The notes: generated from the letters alone by a model not told the origin. A stretch of 12,158 nt of DNA from Terana coerulea (GCA_024811115.1 JAKOGH010000991.1:1-12158), one strand, 5' to 3'; numbered from the stretch's first letter, positions 1 through 8,474 are shown. Numbers and translations: made by a program.

Positions 1-741
1 GCACGAATGTACGTACAAATACATTCAAGGCGGCAATGCGAATTCGCGCCGCCCTCGACCGAGCCGCCAATGATATCATGGAGTCACGATTACGGGACGC
101 TGTGGATCGTACCTTGAAGCCGGACGACACAGTCTTCCGGCTTTGCCAGAAGCGGCTCGTGCAAGCGGTCACCAACCATCCGCTTCAACATCCCATGCTC
201 GAGTCTCCATGGCCAGCTCCCAAGGGTGCTCGGTGCGCGGATAGCCATGCACGGCCAATCGACGAGAAAAATAGGGCTGAAACCTACTTTGATTTTGGAC
301 AACAAGGAGTCAGTCGCAGATCATCTCCCCTCGATTTCCCGCACGAGAACCTGCTCGTGAAGGGATTCGAACTTCCGGTACCGACTGGCGCTATCACTGA
401 ACTGCGGACAGGATTTATTTTCTTTCAATGATCGCTCACCGCGAAAACAACTTATTTGTGTCTCGTCATCACATACTCACAGCGATCCATCATTGCGGAA
501 ACTCACAGCAGGGATTGCAGTCGATAGTATAGTATAGTCCAGGAACGGGAAGCATAATACAACGAGGTACAAACGGAACTCAATCTCAAAACATGAAGCA
601 CACAGATTGTTCGTATCAAACACTCCTCGCTCTCAACGCTTGTGCAGCATGTGATCTTGCAAAACCGGAGCCGGTCTGTCAGCGACTTTTTATCACCCCT
701 TTCAGACGTGGGACTCACCGAGGAATATTGCGAGACTGGTC
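1..741. other. Left flank, no recognised gene
   Basis: No family was recognised here. The longest open frame is 36-431 on the plus strand (131 codons), but it has no recognisable domain, no signal peptide and no clear intron or promoter context, so I do not call it a gene. The part nearest hydrophobin 1 (about 690-741) should be its 3' untranslated region; the short stretch around 710-720 resembles the corresponding sequence near 5480-5490 left of hydrophobin 3, suggesting the 4.8-kb duplication begins at or slightly before this point. A partial gene running in from the left cannot be excluded. Confidence 0.4.
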
Positions 742-1285
742 TTACAAGGTGATGGGGATGCAGCCGACAGAAATGAGCCCGCCCTGCCGCCACCAAGGTG
801 AGATTTCTGTAGGACTGTGCGGGTGACGTGAGACTTACGACGGAGTTGTTCTCGCAGCAGACAGGTGAGGCATCGCATGCCGAGCCACTGCCGACGCCGA
901 TGACGGAGATGGGGGAGCAGTCTAACCCCAAGAGGACGTTGACGTCGCTCAAAGCAACGCCGAGCAAACCAAGCAAAGCAGTCCCGGCAGCCGAGTTCGC
1001 CTGACGCACATGAGTGAGTATGCCAGTCACAATCGAGGAGAAGATGACTAACCATCTCAGTAGATTGGCAGCACTGGATTGAGCCAGTGTTGCAGTCGCC
1101 GCTGCTAATGGTCGTGGTGGGGCCGGGAGCGGTGACGGTGACGGTAGTGGTGACAGGGGCTTGGTGGACGCGGTGGTGGTAGTCGGAGTACCCCAACGCT
1201 TCATCTGGGGGTTTGGTGTGGCGGCCGCAAGAAGAGCGAGGGCGAGGAACGCATATACGATGGTCGCTGCGACGCGAGAGAACAT
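742..1285 (-). CDS. Class I hydrophobin 1, frameshifted in exon 1
   Basis: Secreted amphipathic protein expected to self-assemble at air-water interfaces and coat hyphae. Exons, read on the minus strand: 1285-1053, 1000-839, 783-742. Introns are 52 and 55 nt (donors GTTAGT and GTAAGT, acceptors CAG). Exon 1 encodes a signal peptide ending LLAAATP, then a dibasic site (MKRWG), a Thr-rich linker, and C1-C3 (CNTGSIQCC). Exon 2 gives C4-C7 and exon 3 gives C8 followed by IPITL and stop. Spacing is C-x6-CC-x32-C-x13-C-x5-CC-x12-C, matching the class I family. Exon 1 is 233 nt, one short of a whole codon number: the frame is lost in the linker, at AAG-CCCC-TGTC, between the signal peptide and C1. 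Exons 2 and 3 are intact. It is therefore either a young pseudogene or a base-call error at the C4 run. An unbroken 260-codon frame from the same ATG runs through both introns in the wrong frame and is not the product. The closest relative here is hydrophobin 3. Confidence 0.87.
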
Positions 1286-1370
1286 GTTGAAGGCGGTTAA
1301 GAGATGGGGATCAAGAGGTGAGTACTGGAGGAGTTGCTTGGTCTGGTGATTTGCGAGACATACGGGCTGT

Positions 1371-1377
1371 ATTTATA
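1371..1377 (-). promoter_or_regulatory. TATA box of hydrophobin 1
   Basis: TATAAAT on the minus strand about 86-92 nt upstream of the ATG, followed by ACAGCC. Hydrophobin 3 has the same arrangement (TATAAGT followed by ACAGCC at 6136-6142), and all four genes place their TATA element 86-100 nt before the start codon, which supports a functional core promoter. Confidence 0.7.
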
Positions 1378-1385
1378 GTAGCCAG

Positions 1386-3670
1386 CACAGGTGAGCGCGT
1401 TGAGTTATGCTGAGTCGCAAAACTACTGACGCTTCATGAGCAGTATGACCTCACAGCTACTTTGGAAATTGTGCTGTGCATATCAGGCGTTCACGAAGAC
1501 TGTGGAGATACTGTGAGCACTTGGTCTTGAGTATTCTCCGCACTGGTATGACGGGGTGCAGGTGGGCTTCGGACTATGTCATTACGCGAAGCGTACCTTG
1601 GAGCAACACAGCGCACAGGCAGCCACGAGTACGGCGTTGCGACACGGCAGTGACAGACGGACATATGAACCATCGCGGAAATGAGCGCCTCGAAGGTGCG
1701 AATTTGGTGACGCACAAGCCATGCACAACCCCATGAACTTTGCGGATAAATACTTTCTGTGGATATGGGCACTGCTCGAGTACTGCTCGCTCAAGTGACC
1801 TGCCACCCTGGTTAACGTATGTACGCCAAGCCTCGTGCAGTCAATGCACTGACTCTCAAGATCTGGCAAGATCTAGGCAACCTCGGCGCCGATCTTGGTG
1901 GCACTTAGGTAAGAATGTCATCCTGAAAAGGCATGCGAGGACAACCATGTTCGCCCCTTCAAGCTTTGCCGCCACGGCTCGGATATTACAAGGTTTCCGC
2001 TACACATCTCCCGACTCATGCGACGAGATGCAGCATAGAGCGCATGCGATCTTCTGAGATAGTAGATGTCCTCTTCGCGTGTGCCGTACTCCAACTTGCT
2101 TCTTGAGTATTCCAGTACTAACGTAGTGTACAATATACAGATCTCAAGCTTATTATCACGGACAAAACCGCTGGTCTACTCGCAGCGGTCTGGCGAAAAG
2201 ATCATCTAAGGACGACATACCTTAGCTGTACTTGCTCAGAGGCGGCATGGCTGCGCAGTTTAAAGGTCGAACACATCCGCTTCACGTTCAAGCATTAGAC
2301 TGTACGCCCATAGCCACCGCCACCAGGTGGGCCACAGTCTGATGAATAATCGCAGTCAACGCTTCCAACTTTGTCTACTTGGTCAAACCAGGTCGCACGG
2401 TCGGCCCTCTAGGCAGCGAAGGCGGCGCACAGCACTGACCCCTTAATATCTGAACATTCAACGCCATCGGGGCCTGGAAAAATCCGCAAAACGTCTGATA
2501 CTTTGTGCTGAGTGCGGTACGTATACTACGGCATGGTCTAACAGAGACGTGCACGTTGTCGCTTCGGCCTTTTCGGTGACGCTATTTACCTATTTGTATA
2601 GGACAAGGTTCATTGCGCTTCATATCGGCGAGAATGCACTTGGAGTGTTGCTGCTCAGACTGAGGGATATCCTCTGCAAGGCATCTAGCACTTACGAGGG
2701 TTGTTCCTCACTGCCAGTCTTCAGGGCGAATCGACTCGGCCAGCCTGCGTAGAATACGCGCCCAAGCAAGCGGTCTAGGCGTTAAAAAGACCGCTCTGGG
2801 CGTTCACTCAGCTTCAGTGCGAAACGTGAGTGATTTCTACGAAGCGTCCATAGCGTTGATACCCCCTTGTCCACGATAAGCCTCTCCCCGACGGTCAATG
2901 CATCGATTGCTCAACGCTAGAAGCATCGCCGCTTTGCCACACCATACGCCGCAGGCGCAAAATTCGGCTTCAGGTGAGTCCATTGTGGCCTTTACGCTGA
3001 GCAATCTAAGCTGCTTATGGCCGTTTGAGTCAACGCGTTCAGGGCCGGCGGAAATATTTCTGTCTGTTCATCGGAGATGCGTCGCCCACCATCTCTTCCC
3101 GTACGTATCAGTCAGGTGCTCTTCGTATAACCCAACAATATTTAGCCCCTTGTTTGTAGCCCACACAGAACCGTGTATGGCACCAAAGGTCTGCTGTAGC
3201 TTCGTGTCTGTTCGCCCACTGTGGGGAGCCGCAAGCGAAATCCATAATCTTGGTGGGATAAACTGCGAGTGGCCCACTGTTCCCGCAGATCTGACAGCGG
3301 ATCGAGACTTCTTCCCATAGGGGCCAAGCGACGACCTGCACTACAAATTCATTGGGCATGAGGCGGCGCTCGAATCGTGCAGCGAGACCGTCGAGGCAGA
3401 AAAGACCTACCAAGTGATGCATGTTCACAGCATCCACGCCAAAGTCAAAAGCACTGGGAGAATTCCTGACGTTGACTCGATCCAAGGCCCTTGGGCGGCC
3501 GCCGATTCAGCCGCTATGTCTGCGTACTCGACGGTCGACTATACGCTCTGTCGCCAGGACCTCGGTCCTTAGGTTAAGCAGGTGAGTGCTCAGCAACTTT
3601 GAACTGCATTTGAAACTCATCGCGAGTTAGGTTGACTTCTGACTGGCCTGTTTACTGAGGTTATTCGACA
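1386..3670. other. Divergent gap of unit A, no recognised gene
   Basis: This is the upstream region shared by hydrophobins 1 and 2. It is partly alignable with 6150-8470 in the other unit, so it descends from the same duplicated ancestor. Several open frames of 60-140 codons exist on both strands (for example 2898-3320 plus and 3108-3485 minus). None shows a recognised domain, and where the two copies align around 2915/7690 the frames differ. I read it as regulatory or relic sequence. It also contains a small imperfect inverted repeat (AGACTGT at 2297-2303, ACAGTCT at 2334-2340). Confidence 0.5.
1590..1695 (-). promoter_or_regulatory. Conserved upstream block of hydrophobin 1
   Basis: Several short matches to the same position upstream of hydrophobin 3: CCTTGGAG (1596/6362), CAGTGACAGA (1648/6415), and TCGCGGAAATG (1673/6432) followed by a gapped match GCxTCGAxGTGCGA. 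They lie about 310-400 nt before each ATG in the same order. In a gap that has otherwise diverged considerably, this retention suggests an upstream activating region. The identity of any binding factor is unknown. Confidence 0.45.
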
Positions 3671-3677
3671 TTGCCGC

Positions 3678-3695
3678 GGACATCATTCTGATGTG
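3678..3695 (+). promoter_or_regulatory. Palindromic promoter element of hydrophobin 2
   Basis: The 18-nt block GGACATCATTCTGATGTG is identical to 8475-8492 upstream of hydrophobin 4. It contains a perfect inverted repeat ACATCA-TTC-TGATGT (3680-3694), as expected for a dimeric transcription factor site. It lies about 290 nt before the TATA box (about 300 nt in the paralogue). The neighbouring sequence has diverged strongly, so the block appears to be under constraint. Confidence 0.55.
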
Positions 3696-3839
3696 TACAA
3701 GACGGGAAAAGGAAGGCCCATCCTCGAAAACGCTCCGTCCCTTTCGGCTACGGCGGCGTCGCGAGAAACACACTGCGCTTCCTCTCTCCCTGCCGTTGCA
3801 CGACGGAGCTGCCATTGCCAACCTGCGGCGTGGCTGCGA

Positions 3840-3892
3840 CCAATCGCTGTTCGGTTTAGTGCGGCTGGCCTTGATGCAGCCAGCTTGATTGG
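3840..3892 (+). promoter_or_regulatory. Paired CCAAT boxes of hydrophobin 2
   Basis: CCAAT at 3840-3844 within GACCAATCGCT, and an inverted copy, ATTGG, at 3888-3892 within TGATTGGCCGCCGCAG. Both are matched upstream of hydrophobin 4 (8638-8642 and 8697-8701) with conserved flanks. The start of ATTGG is exactly 94 nt before the start of the TATA element in both genes. CCAAT boxes are the usual target of the fungal Hap/NF-Y complex; binding here is inferred. Confidence 0.5.
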
Positions 3893-3981
3893 CCGCCGCA
3901 GGCGAAACATGCAGCAAGACTTGGCATCGTTGGGCGGGTCTCAGAACCAGGACTTCTTTCAACCAGGTTACATCTGAAGTG

Positions 3982-3989
3982 TATATAAA
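3982..3989 (+). promoter_or_regulatory. TATA box of hydrophobin 2
   Basis: TATATAAA, 95 nt before the ATG and preceded by ACCAGG...TCTGAAG, which is shared with the hydrophobin 4 promoter (TCTGAAGAG then TATAAATA at 8791). Confidence 0.7.
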
Positions 3990-4076
3990 CCTACGTCGCT
4001 GCTCGATAAATGGTCACAGTTTCCACCACAGGACTGCTTCAAACTCTAGTACTTCTCGACACTCATCGCATCCAAG

Positions 4077-4566
4077 ATGTTCGCTCGTCTCTCCGCTATG
4101 GCTATGTCCACTCTTGCTCTCGGTGTCCTTGCGGTCGCCACCCCGAGTCTCTCCTTGAGGAGCGCTGGGACGCCCCTCCCTCGACCCCAACCGCCACCTT
4201 CGCTGGCCATTGCGGCTCTGGTTCGCTACAGTGCTGCGATTCCGTTGCGAATGTCAGTGCAATCTTAGTACTCGCTGTAAAAGCTTTCTGATTATTATTA
4301 TACGACGTAGGCGAGTGACCCAGCTACATCCTTACTCCTTGCTTTGCTCGGCATTGTCGTCCAAGGCGTCGACGTCCTCGTCGGCCTGACCTGCTCGCCC
4401 ATCACCGTCGTTGGGGTAGGCGCTGGCTCGGCGTGCAGGGCCAGCCCCGTTTGCTGCGAGAACAACAGCGCCGTAAGTAACTGCAGCACCAGTGCTTGGC
4501 ATTGAGTACTAATTTGATTGACAGGGTGGTGTCGTTTCTGTCGGTTGCCTCCCTGTTTCGTTCTAA
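4077..4566 (+). CDS. Class I hydrophobin 2, frameshifted in exon 1
   Basis: Hydrophobin of the same family and three-exon plan as hydrophobin 4: exons 4077-4252, 4311-4472, 4525-4566; introns 58 and 52 nt (donors GTCAGT and GTAAGT; intron 2 contains TACTAAT before GACAG). The start ATG follows CCAAG, as in hydrophobin 4. A hydrophobic signal segment ([20 protein letters not shown]) is followed by ATP, and there the frame breaks: GCC-ACC-CCG-AG aligns with GCC-ACC-CCT-CAG of the paralogue only if one base is missing after the CCCC run. In the shifted frame the sequence continues with ESLLEERW and then C1-C3 (CGSGSLQCC); exons 2 and 3 then carry C4-C8 intact and end in LPVSF. The Thr-rich linker is much shortened and the KR site has become ER. 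It is either a pseudogene or a homopolymer base-call error. An upstream ATG at 4010 is in the shifted frame but yields no signal peptide and lies at or before the expected transcription start. Confidence 0.87.
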
Positions 4567-5508
4567 CTGAGTCGGATCGCAGCCTGTACATAGTGGTAGG
4601 CATGGTCTCTCGGGCTTTCAATTGATGAATATTCTCTGACGGCTGCTACCCTTATTATTGGTTCTGTACCTGTGTTGTACCAGCGGATGACTTGTTGTAC
4701 AAGTAGCATGCGTCTTGAGTCTTTCGCCCGAATATATTCTTGATTCTCGTGTTAAAGCAGGTCAGAATGACGCAGCCAAAATTTTGTTGCCATATAGGTC
4801 AGACCACTTACAATATGCAGCTACGCTTTGTATTGCCCTCTACGACGGCCGACGACTCTCGGTCAGCAAGTAGCTGCTAACTTAGAGCTTCTCCGAAGCG
4901 CGTGGGAATGTGCGTTAGACGCCCTCAGCAGGAAGACGTGACTGTATGCGTGACTTCGAGGTTCACTCGTTTCTCCTGAACGTCCATATCCTTTTCTCTT
5001 TGCTGTCTTTTACCTTCAATCAGTGCACAAAGACAGTCTCCGCTGCCGTGATTTACTGGTAAACCCTCTCAGTGCATACAGTCAATCAAAATTCTGTTGC
5101 AGACCGCGCTGGACCTGGAGCGTCGACGGCAGACTTTGCTCTGTGAGGTTTTGACTTCCGAGTCCGTCATAACGCGCCCGTCAAGAAATTATGGCGTTGT
5201 GCAATTTCAATTCAAGGCAATTGTAAACTGACTCAAGAAGTACAACTGACATTTGGTATCAATGTCTTAATTTTTGTTTTCAGACATGGTGTACAGGCAG
5301 CGAGAAAGCAGATTCAGTCAAAGGGTGTATATTGAGTAGCAGACGGCGAGCCAGCAAAGTTGAAATGTATCAGCCACAGAACTACGTAGGCAAGTGTTTG
5401 TTCAGCTCCTCCAACCTCCACTTCTGCGAAAACTGATGATGGTTAACCTCGTCATCCTAGATCAGATGTATGCCGAAGACCTACCGAGGCATCCATCCTT
5501 ACAGTTAT
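4567..5508. other. Convergent 3' intergenic region between hydrophobins 2 and 3
   Basis: Both flanking genes point into this interval, so it holds their 3' untranslated regions and the junction of the two duplicated units. It contains no open frame of note and no recognised gene or RNA. It is more AT-rich than the coding exons. A short imperfect direct repeat (CAAAATTTTGTTGC near 4776 and CAAAATTCTGTTGC near 5087) is the only internal structure I noticed. Confidence 0.5.
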
Positions 5509-6046
5509 TCAGAGAGTGATGGGAACGCAGCCAATGGAAATGAGGGTACCCTGTTGTATAGGTGAGCATTCCTGTCTGCGAAGACAATAGCAATTCGAGA
5601 CTTACATGGGAGTTGTTCTCGCAGCAGACGGGGTGGGCGTTGCACGCAGATCCGCTGCCAACACCGATGACGCTGATGGGCGAGCAGTCAAGGCCGACAA
5701 GGGCATCGACGCCCTCGACGACAATGCCAAGCAGGCCCAGGAGGCTACTAACACTCGGCGAGCTAGCCTACAATCCCTCGGAAATGAGTACGCTTAACAC
5801 GCCCTTAACTGCAGGAAGACTGACCGATTGGACGCTGTTGCAGCACTGGATTGAGCCGGTGTTGCACTGCCCGGCGCTCGTGACCGTGGTGGCGGGCGCC
5901 GTAACCGTCACTGTCGTGGTGACGGTGGAGGCACTGGAGGTGGTGGGAGTGCCCCAACGCTTCGCCTGGGGGTTGGGTGTGGCAGCCGCAAGAAGGGTGA
6001 GCGCGAAGGACGCGTAGAGGAAGGTGGCAGTGGCGCGGGCGAACAT
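5509..6046 (-). CDS. Class I hydrophobin 3 (intact)
   Basis: Secreted self-assembling surface protein, 141 residues. Exons, read on the minus strand: 6046-5825 (74 codons), 5767-5606 (54 codons), 5550-5509 (13 codons plus TGA). Introns are 57 and 55 nt (donors GTCAGT and GTAAGT; acceptors TAG and CAG), both in phase 0. Residues 1 to about 23 form a signal peptide ending LLAAATP. A possible Kex2-type site follows (QAKR before WGTP), then a Ser/Thr-rich linker including TTTVTVTAP that could be O-glycosylated, then the hydrophobin domain from C1 (CNTGSIQCC) to the C-terminal CVPITL. Cysteine spacing is C-x6-CC-x32-C-x13-C-x5-CC-x12-C-x5, typical of class I. All eight cysteines are present. It is divergent from hydrophobin 4 and is the duplicate of hydrophobin 1. 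Its role in a particular tissue (hypha, fruit body, spore) cannot be read from sequence. Confidence 0.93.
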
Positions 6047-6135
6047 CTTGAAGAGCGTTGCGAGAGGAATAAGACCGAAGACTAGCTGCTGAAGGAGTTG
6101 CTGGGTCTGAGGGAATGCACAAATTACAAGGCTGT

Positions 6136-6142
6136 ACTTATA
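6136..6142 (-). promoter_or_regulatory. TATA box of hydrophobin 3
   Basis: TATAAGT on the minus strand, 90-96 nt upstream of the ATG and followed by ACAGCC, the same context and distance as in hydrophobin 1. Confidence 0.6.
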
Positions 6143-6149
6143 CCAATGC

Positions 6150-8470
6150 CCAGAACCGGTGAGCGTGTTCGCTTCCAGCTAGCGTCAACATCCTGACTTC
6201 TCGCCCAGAGGCTAGAGCTGCATGACCTCATGCCGTATTTGCGATTTTTGACAGGTACATCATGCGTTCGTACTACCGCAAGTCCGCTGGTTCCGTGTAT
6301 TCTCTGCAATTGTTGATTTTTCTTTCGGCGTGACACCGGGCTATGTCATAGAATCAGCGTGCCTTGGAGTGACAATACAACGGGCACGCAGCTATGCGCC
6401 GAAGTACGAAATGCCAGTGACAGATTGACAGTCGCGGAAATGGTGCGCTTCGACGTGCGAGCCTCCGGCGCCGCGCGCCCGCCCAGCCTGCTGCGACCAC
6501 GGAGCCGCGACGTTTATGAGGAAGCTGGTGAGCCGACCCTCAAAATTTCGTTGCCGCTCTATAGACGCTGATTCTGATGCATTTTGGTAGGTACGCGGAT
6601 GACCTTCGCCGTCTGTCGCCTGGAAGTTGTGTCGACCGGTCGGAGGCAGGCGTTCACTTCGTGGCGCCCATTTACCGCAGCCCCAGAAATGGCAACGAAG
6701 ACCAACCACGTTCACACTCCAACCGCCGGCGGGCAGTGCCACGATGTCTGATACTAAGACAAGGTTTGCACGACCGTGCAACGCCACATGCAGGATTCCG
6801 AGCTCCCCAGGGTCTCTCCTTTTGTGGTCAATATACACTCCAAGTGCTCAAAGTTCCACAGCGGCGCACCTTGTAAGCAGTATTCTATGTGGTCTCATCG
6901 GCGATATCGTTCCCCCTGCATGCTATGGCGGCGCCTTGCCATTCACGGTGAGCACAAAAATCGCCGGATCATGTGTGTCATTCGACTCAATGGATGTATG
7001 ATCGCGGACTGCGTTCATTGGGTGTCATGCACGTTGGCAAAAGACACGGGACCGTACGTTTATCCTCGTGGTGAATACATGGCCATGACACTGACGAGTT
7101 AATGCAGGGCAACCTGCTCGCTAAGTGTATTGCGCAAATCCGGATCGCACGCTTCCCTTGGGGTTGTGGAGCTCGTCTGGCGGCCCACCCTCGTACCTGA
7201 GGGCCTGAGCGTTTGCCCACCGGAACTTTGTAGTCTGGTGAAGGTTTGCGCGGTGGCTATGGACGCCTTTACTCTGCGCGCGAGAAAAATGTCGCGATCT
7301 GGCCGAGGTTCTCGATACATTGCCAGCCCGCCAAGAACGGCCGTAGTGAGATCTATCATATACGGATTGCGTCCGTTAGTTGAGTGACCTTGTTCATGTG
7401 TCGAAACCCAAGTGTGGCTCACTGTCATCTTCCAGGTTGAGCGCGGCCGTTTCAATCGGCAATTCTCGCGGTGTCACCCAGACTATGACGCATTTTCCGA
7501 TACCAACTTCTAACGCTTGATGCGTCGAGCTCGCTCTGCAGACTTGGCATAGCAGGTGCGTGCCAGAAGTAGATTGTCTGAAAACCAACAGCTAAGACAG
7601 GAAGCCGTTCGTAGGACTTGCTCATGAGCACAAGGCTCTTGGGCCCGTCGGAAAACTCCCATCGAGCTGAATGAAACGGGGCAGGCCGACGCTAGAAGCG
7701 CAACAGCTTTGCCACACCGCATGCGGTTGTCACAAAGATGTCTGTGATGCATCCCGCTTCCGCCGGCATGCGTCTTGTACCTATCCAACCTTCTTGCGGT
7801 GGCACCTCATTCTCTTGCTACTTTGGACGCGCCCACCGTTTGCACAATCCACTAAACCACTAAGGCCCTGCACGCAGGATACGTTCTGTGCAGACCTTCA
7901 ACTTCTTCGGCTTGCGAATCATCGCGAAGACCTTGAGCGCACGGGACCGAACGCTAAGACCCGGTCATGGCAACGCCTCTTCAACACCGTCCTGAGAAGG
8001 AGAAGTCCGGGGCGTAAATGAAATGTCACTGAAATCAGCAAGTGATTCCATTGTTTGCATCCGGAACGTCGTAACGTGATCCTCCCGCACATATATGCAA
8101 TATCTTGACACTGGACAGATTGCTTTTCCCACAGAGAACAAGCGACGATTACGCCGCAAACGGTACTTGGCACGAGGCAACCCCGCACGTCCAGGGATGC
8201 CTCTAGAGGCAAGAAAATATCCCAGGTGACGTCTTCCTCGTGTAAGGTCATTTGCAAAACGCTCACGGCGCTCATGGCTTCAACCTAACTTCTGGTCCCA
8301 GCGACGGTAGATGGATGGTGCTCGCAGAATACGGTACCTCTTGCGTTCTACGTTGGCCAGTTAGCGAGCCACGCTAAAAACTCTGAAGCATAGTGAGCAC
8401 CCGGGCTGCTCGATTGGCTTTAGACTTGCCTTAGACTCACCTGATCCCCCAGACCGTCGGGTACTGCCAC
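6150..8470. other. Divergent gap of unit B, no recognised gene
   Basis: Upstream region shared by hydrophobins 3 and 4 and homologous to the unit A gap. Open frames on both strands (for example 6392-6838 minus, 148 codons; 7671-8021 plus; 7919-8275 minus) contain no recognised domain. The segment at about 8135-8215 aligns well with 3320-3400 of unit A. Nothing resembling an RNA gene or transposon was seen. Confidence 0.5.
6362..6455 (-). promoter_or_regulatory. Conserved upstream block of hydrophobin 3
   Basis: Counterpart of the block at 1590-1695: CCTTGGAG at 6362, CAGTGACAGA at 6415 and TCGCGGAAATG at 6432, in the same order and about 315-400 nt before the ATG. Its proposed role as an upstream activating region rests only on conservation between the two copies. 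Confidence 0.45.
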
Positions 8471-8474
8471 CGCC

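Larger units (their letters stand above)
742..4566. repeat. Segmental duplication, unit A (hydrophobins 1 and 2)
   Basis: This is the left copy of a tandemly duplicated segment holding a head-to-head hydrophobin pair and its 2.8-kb upstream gap. Matching landmarks in the right copy lie 4.76-4.82 kb away: start codons 1285/6046 and 4077/8893, the CCTTGGAG block 1596/6362, TCGCGGAAATG 1673/6432, CGCTAGAAGC 2915/7690, CAAGCGACGA 3325/8139, and the GGACATCATTCTGATGTG block 3678/8475. Order and strand are the same throughout. Coding exons are far better conserved than the gap, so the duplication is not recent. Exact ends were not determined; the stated limits are the two stop codons. Confidence 0.85.

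Noticed and set aside
340..400. tRNA-like B box (AGTTCGAATCC on the minus strand, plus GGGATTCGAACT) with an A-box-like TAGCGCCAGTCGG nearby
   Set aside because: The two boxes are only about 20 nt apart with no room for an anticodon arm, and the T stem does not pair. It is not a tRNA gene.
36..431. 131-codon plus-strand frame at the left end
   Set aside because: No recognisable domain, signal or splice structure. Kept only as a remark in the flank entry.
503..1285. A continuous 260-codon frame starting at the hydrophobin 1 ATG
   Set aside because: It leaves the hydrophobin frame at the frameshift, runs through both introns and loses all conserved cysteines. The spliced three-exon model matches the other three genes.
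2898..3320. 140-codon plus-strand frame in the unit A gap
   Set aside because: The homologous stretch in unit B (from about 7690) is read in a different frame, so coding is not conserved.
4010..4291. Upstream ATG giving a frame that reads straight through the hydrophobin 2 frameshift
   Set aside because: It would produce a protein without a signal peptide and starts in the leader at or before the expected transcription start about 30 nt after the TATA box.
4776..5100. Direct repeats CAAAATT(T/C)TGTTGC as possible element ends
   Set aside because: They are only 14 nt, imperfect, and without inverted termini or target duplications, so chance similarity in AT-rich DNA is likely.
6392..6838. 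148-codon minus-strand frame in the unit B gap
   Set aside because: It covers the conserved upstream promoter block of hydrophobin 3, has no recognised domain and has no matching frame in unit A.
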